Shown: positions 1 through 5,949 of the stretch, piece by piece
Layout: each line of letters opens with the position of its first letter
Position numbering within the stretch: position 1 is the first letter of the stretch
From: Bacillota bacterium
Lineage (GTDB): Bacteria > Bacillota > Clostridia > Christensenellales > Pumilibacteraceae
Reading direction: 5' to 3'
NCBI GenBank assembly: GCA_009787685.1
Contig: WQSV01000068.1
Location: 1 to 7,259 of the forward strand
DNA: 7,259 nt
Notes under the pieces: model-generated
Told to the model about the DNA's origin: nothing
The model's database searches: none
What the model saw: only the letters and a program-made list of their open reading frames with translations
Position numbers and translations under genes: made by a program

Positions 1-57
1 GTGGTTTCAAACAAATTAAAGGTTTTCATGCCAAAAAGAAAACTGGAGGAAAAATAA
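1..57 (+). CDS. Possible C-terminal end of an upstream protein (partial)
   Basis: Frame 1 is open from the window edge to a TAA at 55-57, giving 18 codons ending KRKLEEK. The stop lies 2 nt before the nitroreductase start, spacing typical of an operon. Frame 3 is also open from the window edge and is in frame with the nitroreductase, so the true coding frame here cannot be decided. With so few codons an open frame may be chance. No function can be given. Confidence 0.25.
   Translation: MVSNKLKVFMPKRKLEEK
45..50 (+). promoter_or_regulatory. Shine-Dalgarno site of the nitroreductase gene
   Basis: GGAGGA lies 9 nt before the ATG at 60. It fixes the start codon even though the frame stays open upstream. 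It is the only strong Shine-Dalgarno site before any of the four main genes of the window. Confidence 0.85.
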
Positions 58-59
58 CA

Positions 60-581
60 ATGTTAAACGAAATTATCAAAAAAAGAAGAAGCATAAGAAA
101 ATATCAGCAAGATGGAAAGGTGACAGATGAACAAATCAAAATATTGCTTGAAGCCGCGATGCTTGCTCCATCTGCAGTTAATTCAAGACCATGGGAATTT
201 ATTGTCATTAAAAACCGCAAAATGCTAGACTTGATTGCTCAAAATCATCCATATGCTCAAATGATGAAGCAAGCATCGCTTGCTATTATGATGACAGCAA
301 ACCCGAATGCATTAAAAGGCACAAAGGTGGAGGATTTGGAATTCTGGCAACACGATTGCGGAGCCGCGACTCAAAATATTCTTTTGCAAGCAACGCACAT
401 GGGACTGGGAACTTGTTGGTGTGGACTTCCGTCACACGGAGAGAGAATCATTGGCTTTAAAGAGCTTTTTAACATTCCCGATGACAGAGTCCCGTTCTGC
501 GTAATAGCAATCGGAGTCCCAGAAGAAAATTTCGGTTCACGTGGCTTCTATGACGAAACAAAAGTCCGCTGGTTTGAATAA
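60..581 (+). CDS. Nitroreductase family FMN-dependent oxidoreductase
   Basis: A 173-residue protein of the nitroreductase superfamily: homodimeric, cytoplasmic flavoenzymes that use NAD(P)H to reduce nitro groups, quinones, enones or flavin. Seen in the sequence: the N-terminal FMN phosphate-binding motif RRSIRKY (residues 9-15), the APSAVNSRPWEF segment (36-47) that packs on the flavin, the helix DCGAATQNILLQA (99-111) followed by GLGTCWCG (115-122), and the late strand VIAIGVPEE (148-156). The length of about 170 residues matches the compact single-domain members. The C-terminal VRWFE is typical of this group. The start is set by the GGAGGA site. The physiological substrate cannot be told from the sequence. 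No terminator follows directly, so the transcript may run through the repeat array at 624-769 to the hairpin at 994-1033. The family call is firm; the specific enzyme is not. Confidence 0.93.
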   Translation: MLNEIIKKRRSIRKYQQDGKVTDEQIKILLEAAMLAPSAVNSRPWEFIVIKNRKMLDLIAQNHPYAQMMKQASLAIMMTANPNALKGTKVEDLEFWQHDCGAATQNILLQATHMGLGTCWCGLPSHGERIIGFKELFNIPDDRVPFCVIAIGVPEENFGSRGFYDETKVRWFE

Positions 582-623
582 GTAAATGATAAAAATAAAT
601 TGAAGGTGAATATTTATGATTAT

Positions 624-769
624 CAAGGGTCTTCGACCCTCTTGACGGAGAGTGCTAGTTCAAGCAGAACCCGATAGAGCAGTCGAAGGCTGTTGACAAG
701 GGTTTTCGACCCTCTTGATTCTGAATGTGAATGCAACCAGAACCCGACGGACCAGTCGAAGACTGTTAA
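624..769 (+). repeat. Two-unit array of a 73-bp double-hairpin repeat
   Basis: Two tandem 73-bp units, 624-696 and 697-769, each begin CAAGGG and end CTGTTRA. Each carries hairpin A near its start (626-640; 699-713) and hairpin B near its end (680-692; 753-765). Hairpin A is AGGGTC-TTC-GACCCT in unit 1; in unit 2 it becomes AGGGTT-TTC-GACCCT, a change that leaves a G.U pair. Hairpin B is CAGTC-GAA-GGCTG in unit 1, again with one G.U pair, and CAGTC-GAA-GACTG in unit 2. The family recurs at 3364-3658 in the same orientation. Neither hairpin is followed by a T-run, so these are not ordinary terminators. The function is unknown; a dispersed intergenic repeat comparable in layout to REP/BIME elements is the nearest analogy. 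Confidence 0.9.
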
Positions 770-916
770 CAAAAATAAATCCAATCCCGAGTTTTTAACA
801 AATATATTCCTTAGTTGGATTAGGGTTTGAATATTTGGGAGCGGTGTTCAAGATGGAAGGATTCGTTTTGGAGAAAGGTGACTTAGCGATGGAGTGTTAG
901 GCGTTGAAGACGGCGA

Positions 917-976
917 TGTGGTGCATTAAAAGAATCATTATCTTCGTGACAAGTTGTGAAGATTCGTTTCACCACA
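917..976. other. Imperfect long inverted repeat of unknown role
   Basis: Outer arms TGTGGTG (917-923) and CACCACA (970-976) pair perfectly. Inside them GAATC (932-936) pairs with GATTC (961-965), and ATCTTC can alternatively pair with GAAGAT. Bulges separate the helices. No T-run follows, so it is not a terminator by itself. It could be a structured 3' end, a decayed element or chance. Confidence 0.4.
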
Positions 977-993
977 ATTCTACATTAAGCATT

Positions 994-1033
994 AAAAAAA
1001 ACGCATGACTAACAAATTATCATGCGTTTTTTT
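994..1033. terminator. Bidirectional intrinsic terminator
   Basis: A perfect 14-bp stem pairs AAAAAAACGCATGA (995-1008) with TCATGCGTTTTTTT (1020-1033) around an 11-nt loop. It has a T-run on both strands. It lies 11 nt beyond the stop of the minus-strand channel gene and is clearly its terminator. On the plus strand it would end any transcript reading through from the nitroreductase and the repeats. Confidence 0.93.
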
Positions 1034-1044
1034 CTTGATTATTC

Positions 1045-3006
1045 CTAAACAACTTGACTAGTCACGACAACAATCAACTGGTCATCTCTTCCAATTTCAA
1101 ATCGTTCGGGCTTGTCAAGAAAATCGGAGAAGAAGATGTTTTTGCCATCTCTAACGATTCCAATTGGAACTGTTGCACCGTTTGTTCCAAGATAAGCACC
1201 AGAAACAAAGTGGGCGATTGTTTCAAAAGAAAGGCTCTCGTTGTTTTCAAAATCGAACAAATATTTTGCACGCTGAACATTGAGGGCAAGCCTTGGTGGC
1301 ATTTCTGAATAATAACTGTCTTCTTCTGTTGCCTTAATAGTTGGCATTTTGCCTTCAATAATGAGATCGCTGAACACTTGCTCAATTTTTGATTTTTCTT
1401 TCACAATCGGTCTTTTTTTCAATCTTTCTATGTAGAGTTCAATTTCATCAGTCAAAAGTTTGTGAGAGCGCTCGCCCGAGATGAGAAGTTGGCGATAGAA
1501 GTATTGAGCGTGTTCATCGGAAAGAAGTTTCGTTGCAAAGAAACTGATAATTTTTGTTGAAACAATAACATTTGAAACACCAAACTCGGCGACACTCTTT
1601 TGATTATCAGGCTCAAGTATTTCAACAATCAGCGAAAACTTTCTGTCCGTTGATTGAATGTATTCACTGAGTTCAACAAGCGTTAAGAAAACATTGTCAT
1701 CATAATCTTTTTCCAAAACTGAATCATCACTCAAAATAACAACAACGGAATTTTCATCTGCAAACTCTGCAACATCTTTTGCAAAAACAACATGTTGGTC
1801 AGTTTCATATTGCATAATGCGAATATTTTTATGCTCAAGTTCTTTGAGCATATAGGGAGCTTTTTTGTTGTTTCCAATGATGAAAACAGTCAACTCAACT
1901 TGTGGCAAACTAATGCGAGAAGGAGGAAGGGGGGCAACATTTAAAAGAGGTTCATCTCGTTTTTTCTTTGCTTCATTGAGTCCAGATGAGAGAACAAAGG
2001 TTTTGTCAAAAAGCGTTCCAATTGGAATTCCGCCATAATTATTTTCCAAATACTCCTTGTGATCGACTCTTGGAATTGGATAAAAAGAGTTTCCAGACAT
2101 CGAAAGAATATTTTTGAGTATGTTTGGAATTTGAGGGCAAAGAATTGAGATTGCCAAAAATTGTCCGAGTTTTCGATTGTGGGAAAAAACTTGGATGCTT
2201 TTGCACATTAGCCCGGGTATCAAAGCAACCGTTCGTCTCACCAATTGTGCCGTTTCATAGGCATCGCATTCAACGCCAATGGGGCAATGGGGAGAAATAT
2301 CAAAGTGGGAAAGTTTCAAGATTTGTTTGACAATGTCATAATCTTTTGCTCCTTCTTCATGCATTATTAAAATACCCTTTGCTTTGTCAATTGAAATGTC
2401 TTGAAGTTCACAAACTTGGTATGGATTTCCACGTCTAACAACAAGTTTGAGTTTTCCTTTTGGTCTGTGTTCAATCATCGACAATTCACTTTCAAGATCC
2501 GCCCTGATAAGTTCTTTTGGCTTGTTTGAAATAATCAAAACAGTCTCTTTTTGGCATGAACACATAAGGTCAATCAAAATTGAAGTTACTTCGTTGTTGT
2601 AGTTTAATATAACAATATGGTCAATAAGCTTCAGCTTCCCCTTGCCTTCGCCTTTTTTTGTGATATAGGCTCTAAATGAGGTCGTGACTGTTGCAATGAT
2701 TGTGCCCGTGAACAAGAATATTCCAACAAAAACGACAATGAGTGCAAGAACAAGAAGAGGGAAGTCATCATAAATATTGGTTGTTGAATTTGGAACAACC
2801 AACCACATGACCGTCGTGATGAATGCATCAATAAAACCGGTGTAGGTCTCTGGCCTAGCAATCGTCATTGCAACAACCGTTGCAACAATAACAAACACCA
2901 AATTGACAAACAAAAGCATCCCTATCGTCATGATAACAGGACGCCTTGACATCGTCACAGTGAAAGAAGAAAACATCTTTCGAAGCATGGCAGTAATTCT
3001 TTTCAT
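1045..3006 (-). CDS. CASTOR/POLLUX-like putative ion channel with RCK-type domains
   Basis: A 653-residue membrane protein related to the CASTOR/POLLUX (DMI1) channel family, known from plant nuclear envelopes and also present in bacteria. Seen: two hydrophobic segments, about residues 23-50 and 82-110, flank a pore-like stretch (54-80, including FITTVMWLVVPNS). A cytoplasmic Rossmann-type domain starts at about 128 (DHIVILNYNNE), with NYNNE where the family has a GW-S/N-x-K-like turn. A second alpha/beta domain (about 370-510) holds VELTVFIIGNN and LIVEILEPDNQKSVAEFG, the part most like the CASTOR/POLLUX middle region. The C-terminal domain (about 597-653), with VPIGIVRDGKN and GRDDQLIVVV, resembles a TrkA-C/RCK ligand-binding end. 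The layout fits a gated cation channel in the plasma membrane. The ion and the ligand are not evident. The first ATG has no Shine-Dalgarno site; M7 and M11 are alternative starts, but the promoter position favours the first. Confidence 0.82.
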   Translation of the reverse strand: MKRITAMLRKMFSSFTVTMSRRPVIMTIGMLLFVNLVFVIVATVVAMTIARPETYTGFIDAFITTVMWLVVPNSTTNIYDDFPLLVLALIVVFVGIFLFTGTIIATVTTSFRAYITKKGEGKGKLKLIDHIVILNYNNEVTSILIDLMCSCQKETVLIISNKPKELIRADLESELSMIEHRPKGKLKLVVRRGNPYQVCELQDISIDKAKGILIMHEEGAKDYDIVKQILKLSHFDISPHCPIGVECDAYETAQLVRRTVALIPGLMCKSIQVFSHNRKLGQFLAISILCPQIPNILKNILSMSGNSFYPIPRVDHKEYLENNYGGIPIGTLFDKTFVLSSGLNEAKKKRDEPLLNVAPLPPSRISLPQVELTVFIIGNNKKAPYMLKELEHKNIRIMQYETDQHVVFAKDVAEFADENSVVVILSDDSVLEKDYDDNVFLTLVELSEYIQSTDRKFSLIVEILEPDNQKSVAEFGVSNVIVSTKIISFFATKLLSDEHAQYFYRQLLISGERSHKLLTDEIELYIERLKKRPIVKEKSKIEQVFSDLIIEGKMPTIKATEEDSYYSEMPPRLALNVQRAKYLFDFENNESLSFETIAHFVSGAYLGTNGATVPIGIVRDGKNIFFSDFLDKPERFEIGRDDQLIVVVTSQVV

Positions 3007-3015
3007 AATATGACC

Positions 3016-3045
3016 ATTCTAGCACATAACCACAAATGATGTCAA
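3016..3045 (-). promoter_or_regulatory. Promoter of the channel gene, predicting a nearly leaderless mRNA
   Basis: On the minus strand TTGACA (3040-3045) and TAGAAT (3016-3021) are 18 nt apart. TGC directly before the -10 box gives an extended -10. Only 9 nt separate the -10 box from the ATG at 3006, so transcription should begin near 3009, leaving a leader of about 3 nt and no ribosome site. Confidence 0.75.
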
Positions 3046-3282
3046 CTGTCTTTCACGATTAATTATTTTAATAAGGAATCAAAAATATACTTAAGCATTG
3101 CAAAGCAGGGTTCTAAGTTCATTTTAACAGAAGAAAATAACACTGTTCCAATGGACTGCCTTCTTGAGATTAATCTGGAAGAGTCATTTAATATGTTAAT
3201 GTTTTTTCTTGACATTCTAAAATTTGTTTGTTACACTAGGCAATATAGTGTTGAAATTTCCATTAAAGCAAAACATGGTTGA
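3040..3282 (+). other. Unexplained 80-codon open stretch, possible small gene or remnant
   Basis: One plus-strand frame is open from just after a TGA at 3037-3039 to the TGA at 3280-3282. The first ATG (3151) would give 43 residues beginning MDCLLEINLEESFNML and ending SIKAKHG. No Shine-Dalgarno site precedes that ATG. The ispH-S1 promoter lies inside the stretch and the channel promoter overlaps its left end. I do not recognise the peptide. In DNA this A+T-rich an 80-codon gap without stops is uncommon but not impossible. It may be a decayed gene end. Confidence 0.2.
3209..3237 (+). promoter_or_regulatory. Predicted promoter of the ispH-S1 gene
   Basis: TTGACA (3209-3214), a 17-nt spacer, then TACACT (3232-3237), with TGT just before it as an extended -10. 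Transcription would start near 3244, about 490 nt before the ispH-S1 ATG. The four-unit hairpin array would therefore lie in the mRNA leader. The -35 box is perfect and the -10 box matches four of six positions. A closer promoter cannot be ruled out, but none is obvious. Confidence 0.65.
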
Positions 3283-3363
3283 GTGGGTGGACATGTTGCT
3301 TATGGATCGAAGATGTTGGGCAAATACGACTCCTGCAAAGCTCAAGAGCAGAAATAAGTTTAA

Positions 3364-3658
3364 CAAGGGTCTTCGACCCGTTTGACGCTGAATGCAAACA
3401 CAAGGCAGAACTCGACAAATCAGTCGAAGACTGTTGACAAGGGGTCTTCGACCCTCTTGACGAAGAGTGCAAATATACGCAGAACCCGACAAACCAATCG
3501 AAGACTGTTGACAAGGGCTTTCAGCCCCTCTGTGAGAGATTACTTCTACGAGAAATTCTCCGACAAATGCATCAAAGATGCTTGACAAGGGTCTTCGACC
3601 CGTTTGATGCTGGATGCGAGTGCAAGCAGAACTCGACAGAACAGTTGAAAACTGTTGA
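3364..3658 (+). repeat. Four-unit array of the 73-74-bp double-hairpin repeat
   Basis: Units span 3364-3437, 3438-3511, 3512-3585 and 3586-3658, in the same family and orientation as 624-769. Hairpin A is GGGTC-TTC-GACCC in units 1, 2 and 4. In unit 3 it is GGGCT-TTC-AGCCC, with two compensatory pair changes. Hairpin B is CAGTC-GAA-GACTG in unit 1. In unit 2 it has one A/C mismatch. In unit 3 it is GCATC-AAA-GATGC and in unit 4 CAGTT-GAA-AACTG, both compensatory. The middle of unit 3 is unlike the others, although its length is kept. Decayed pieces flank the array at about 3304-3363 and 3688-3703. The period is not a multiple of three, and overlapping frames built from it look spurious. Together with 3007-3363 and 3659-3733 this makes up the gene-free divergent region. 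Confidence 0.92.
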
Positions 3659-3714
3659 TAATTCACGGGACAAGAAACCATCTGCATGTCGAAGCTGTCG
3701 CAAAAAATTAACAA

Positions 3715-3727
3715 CAATTGTGAATTG
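3715..3727 (+). promoter_or_regulatory. Small palindrome just before the ispH-S1 start
   Basis: CAATT-GTG-AATTG ends 6 nt before the ATG at 3734, where a Shine-Dalgarno site would be expected and is not seen. It could be a small hairpin affecting initiation, a protein site, or chance in A/T-rich DNA. Confidence 0.3.
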
Positions 3728-3733
3728 AAAATA

Positions 3734-5824
3734 ATGAAGCCAAAAATAACAATCGCCAAGCATGCAGGCTTTTGCTTTGGAGTGCAAAACGCCGTCAAGA
3801 TTGCCCTTGATGTCCGCGAAAAAAACGAAGGGCGAGTTTTTACTTATGGCGGACTCATCCACAACGAAACAGTCACGAACGAACTCAAAAGAAAGGGAAT
3901 ATTAATTGCAAATGATCTTGATTCCGTTGAAAGCGGTGACATCGTCATTATTCGTTCTCATGGAGTTTCGGAGTCAGTTGAGAAATCAATTTTCGAAAAA
4001 GGAGCGACTATCGTTGACGCAACTTGCAAATTTGTCAAAAAAATTCACCACCTTGCGAAAGTATATTCCTCTCTTGGCTATCATATTGTTATAATCGGGC
4101 AACACGATCACCCAGAAGTTGAAGGAATAGCGGGTTATTGCAAAAACAATTTCACAATTATCGACGAAAAATCCGATTTGTCGTCATTAAAAGAGCATGA
4201 CATGTTGTGTTTTGTCACTCAAACCACGTTTGACACGAAAGAATTTCAAAATATAAAGAAAAAAGTTTCTTGTGAGGTGTATAAATCAGTTGAACAATTC
4301 GACACAATTTGCTATACTACTCATGAGAGACAGTGTGAAGTGGAGAAATTATCCCAGAAAAGTGACATTGTTTTGGTTGTTGGTTCAAAAAGAAGCTCAA
4401 ACACGACAAAGTTATTTAATCTCTCCAAAAAACACTGTGAGGAAACATTTTTCGTCGAAGGCATTAAATGCCTAGATGAAGTGTGGAAAAGACTTGAAAG
4501 TCTCGAAAAAACAAAAAAAATAAAAAATAATAGGAATCCGTCAAATATTAGTATTGTGGCGGGGGCATCAACGCCAAAAGAGTTGGTGTCGGAGGTACAA
4601 AAGGTAATGGCACAGAAGTTTGAGGAGTCTCAAAACAAAGAGTTTCTAGAGGGCATTGAGGAATCATTCGTCAACTATAAAGAGGGCAAACGCATCGTGG
4701 GCACTGTTATTTTCGCAAATAATGATGGTGTGAAATTAAGCATCGGCGGAAAGAAAGACGGTTTCATCAGAAAAGACGAAGTCACAGTCGATGGCTATAA
4801 CCCAGCAAACTATCCATCTGGAATGGAATTAGAAGCGGTCATCACATCAAAAAATGACCCTGATAGCGGTTGTGTTTTGTTGTCAAGCAGAAAGGTGGTT
4901 GAACAAAAGATTGGAGATGAGACTGTTGAAGCTATTCGTGGTGGAGATGTTTTTGAGGTTGTTTGCGAGAGCGAAACAAAAGGTGGACTCTTAGCAAAAC
5001 TAGGGAACTACACCGTTTTTGTTCCAGCTTCTCAAGTCAAAGAAAATTTTGTCAAAGATTTGAAACCTTTTGTTGGCAAACCACTTCGATTAACTGTTGT
5101 TGAAATTGACGATAGCAAAAAGAGAATCATCGCGTCTCAAAAGAAAGTTTTGGCATCTGAAAGAAAAGAAAAAGAAGATGAATTCTTCAAGCATGTTCAA
5201 CCAGACGTCATTGTTTCGGGTGTCGTGAAACGCATTACTAATTTTGGAGCGTTCATTTCGGTCAATGATTTTGACTGCCTTGCTCACATCGCGGATCTAT
5301 CGTGGAAACACATCAAAAGCGCAAGCGACGTTTTGAAGTTGAATGAAACTTATGACTTTCTTGTCACAAGCGTTGACAGAGAAAGAGGAAGAGTTGCTCT
5401 GTCTTACAAATTGTTGCAAAAACATCCGTTTGAACAATTCCTTGAAGAAAATCCAATCGGAACAATTTGCAAAGGAAAAGTCAAAAGCGTTCTTCCATTC
5501 GGTGCGTTCGTTGAGATTGCTCCAGAAATTGAGGGTCTTGTTCATGTTTCAGAAGCATCTCATGGCTTTGTTAAAAGTATCAATGAAGTTTTGAAAGCGG
5601 GTCAAGAAGTTGATGTTTGCATCACAAACATTGAGCCTCACACTAAAAAAATCAGCCTAAGCATCAAAGCGGCGACAGAAGCTCCAGAAGGGGTCGAAGA
5701 AACTGGTGAACCAAGAGCAAAAAGAACTTCAAAAGGTCAACAATCAGAATCAGTTGAGTATAGCGACGGAGGGGCAGACAACAATCCATTTGCTCACCTT
5801 CTCAAAGACATTGATGTCAAATAG
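3734..5824 (+). CDS. ispH: IspH-ribosomal protein S1 fusion (HMBPP reductase plus four S1 domains)
   Basis: A 696-residue bifunctional protein. The N-terminal part (1 to about 290) is 4-hydroxy-3-methylbut-2-enyl diphosphate reductase, the last MEP-pathway enzyme, which makes IPP and DMAPP with a [4Fe-4S] cluster. Its three cluster cysteines are C14 (GFCFGV), C98 (VDATCKFV) and C193 (DTICYTT). Active-site motifs are IHNETV (H43), HPEVEG (H126, E128), TQTT (162-165), GSKRSSNT (217-224) and AGASTP (276-281). Four S1 RNA-binding domains follow at about 319-387, 401-473, 490-559 and 574-646. The last two are the most canonical (FGAFISV, FGAFVEI). A polar tail (647-696) ends NPFAHLLKDIDVK. The fusion is known in Clostridia, where the S1 part is thought to act in translation. 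The frame opens 16 codons earlier at 3686, but that extension overlaps decayed repeat sequence, and 3734 matches the family N-terminus. Neither ATG has a clear ribosome site. Confidence 0.95.
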   Translation: MKPKITIAKHAGFCFGVQNAVKIALDVREKNEGRVFTYGGLIHNETVTNELKRKGILIANDLDSVESGDIVIIRSHGVSESVEKSIFEKGATIVDATCKFVKKIHHLAKVYSSLGYHIVIIGQHDHPEVEGIAGYCKNNFTIIDEKSDLSSLKEHDMLCFVTQTTFDTKEFQNIKKKVSCEVYKSVEQFDTICYTTHERQCEVEKLSQKSDIVLVVGSKRSSNTTKLFNLSKKHCEETFFVEGIKCLDEVWKRLESLEKTKKIKNNRNPSNISIVAGASTPKELVSEVQKVMAQKFEESQNKEFLEGIEESFVNYKEGKRIVGTVIFANNDGVKLSIGGKKDGFIRKDEVTVDGYNPANYPSGMELEAVITSKNDPDSGCVLLSSRKVVEQKIGDETVEAIRGGDVFEVVCESETKGGLLAKLGNYTVFVPASQVKENFVKDLKPFVGKPLRLTVVEIDDSKKRIIASQKKVLASERKEKEDEFFKHVQPDVIVSGVVKRITNFGAFISVNDFDCLAHIADLSWKHIKSASDVLKLNETYDFLVTSVDRERGRVALSYKLLQKHPFEQFLEENPIGTICKGKVKSVLPFGAFVEIAPEIEGLVHVSEASHGFVKSINEVLKAGQEVDVCITNIEPHTKKISLSIKAATEAPEGVEETGEPRAKRTSKGQQSESVEYSDGGADNNPFAHLLKDIDVK

Positions 5825-5827
5825 TTT

Positions 5828-5873
5828 AAAAATCAAAAAAGAGTTGTCATTTAACAACTCTTTTTTGATTTTT
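5828..5873 (+). terminator. Strong terminator of the ispH-S1 gene
   Basis: A perfect 20-bp stem (5828-5847 with 5854-5873) and a 6-nt loop begin 3 nt after the stop codon. The upper stem GAGTTGT/ACAACTC is followed by a T-run. The A-rich left arm makes it able to work in both directions. Confidence 0.92.
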
Positions 5874-5885
5874 GACACAAATCAC

Positions 5886-5914
5886 TTTACAAAACAAAAA
5901 ATAATTGTTACAAT
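5886..5914 (+). promoter_or_regulatory. Extended -10 promoter of the membrane protein gene, with an overlapping palindrome
   Basis: TTTACA (5886-5891), a 17-nt spacer, then TACAAT (5909-5914), preceded by TGT as an extended -10. Transcription would start near 5921, about 29 nt before the ATG. A second -10-like TATAAT lies at 5914-5919 but has no well-spaced -35. The palindrome ATTGT-T-ACAAT (5904-5914) covers the -10 box and could be an operator, though it is short. Confidence 0.7.
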
Positions 5915-5949
5915 ATAATAAAAAGAACTGAAGAAACACTAATTTACTT

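Larger units (their letters stand above)
582..993. other. Gene-free stretch downstream of the nitroreductase
   Basis: No convincing gene is seen on either strand; frames are short and lack ribosome sites. The stretch holds the two-unit repeat array (624-769) and an imperfect long hairpin (917-976). Bases 770-916 show nothing recognisable. A 9-codon frame at 616-645, preceded by AAGGTGA, ends inside the first repeat and is treated only as a curiosity. Confidence 0.7.

Noticed and set aside
626..640. Hairpin A as an intrinsic terminator for the nitroreductase
   Set aside because: The stem is short and no T-run follows in any of the six copies.
3438..3460. Repeated TTGACA at unit junctions as promoter -35 boxes
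   Set aside because: No -10 box stands at 16-18 nt; the next hairpin occupies the place.
3382..3585. Plus-strand 67-residue open frame in the repeat array
   Set aside because: It is composed of repeat units, has no Shine-Dalgarno site, and is better explained by the hairpin repeat.
3364..3658. CRISPR array or integron attC sites
   Set aside because: Units are directly abutting 73-74-bp copies without unique spacers, no cas, integrase or cassette genes are present, and the conserved part is paired hairpins.
3686..3733. Start of the IspH-S1 protein at the upstream ATG
   Set aside because: The 16 added residues have no match to the IspH N-terminus, overlap decayed repeat sequence, and have no better ribosome site.
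3217..3798. Minus-strand 193-residue open frame across the four-unit repeat
   Set aside because: It is built from repeat sequence, has recurring QTGRRPL-like pieces only because hairpin spacing happens to fall in frame, and overlaps the ispH start antisense. No ribosome site or family is seen.
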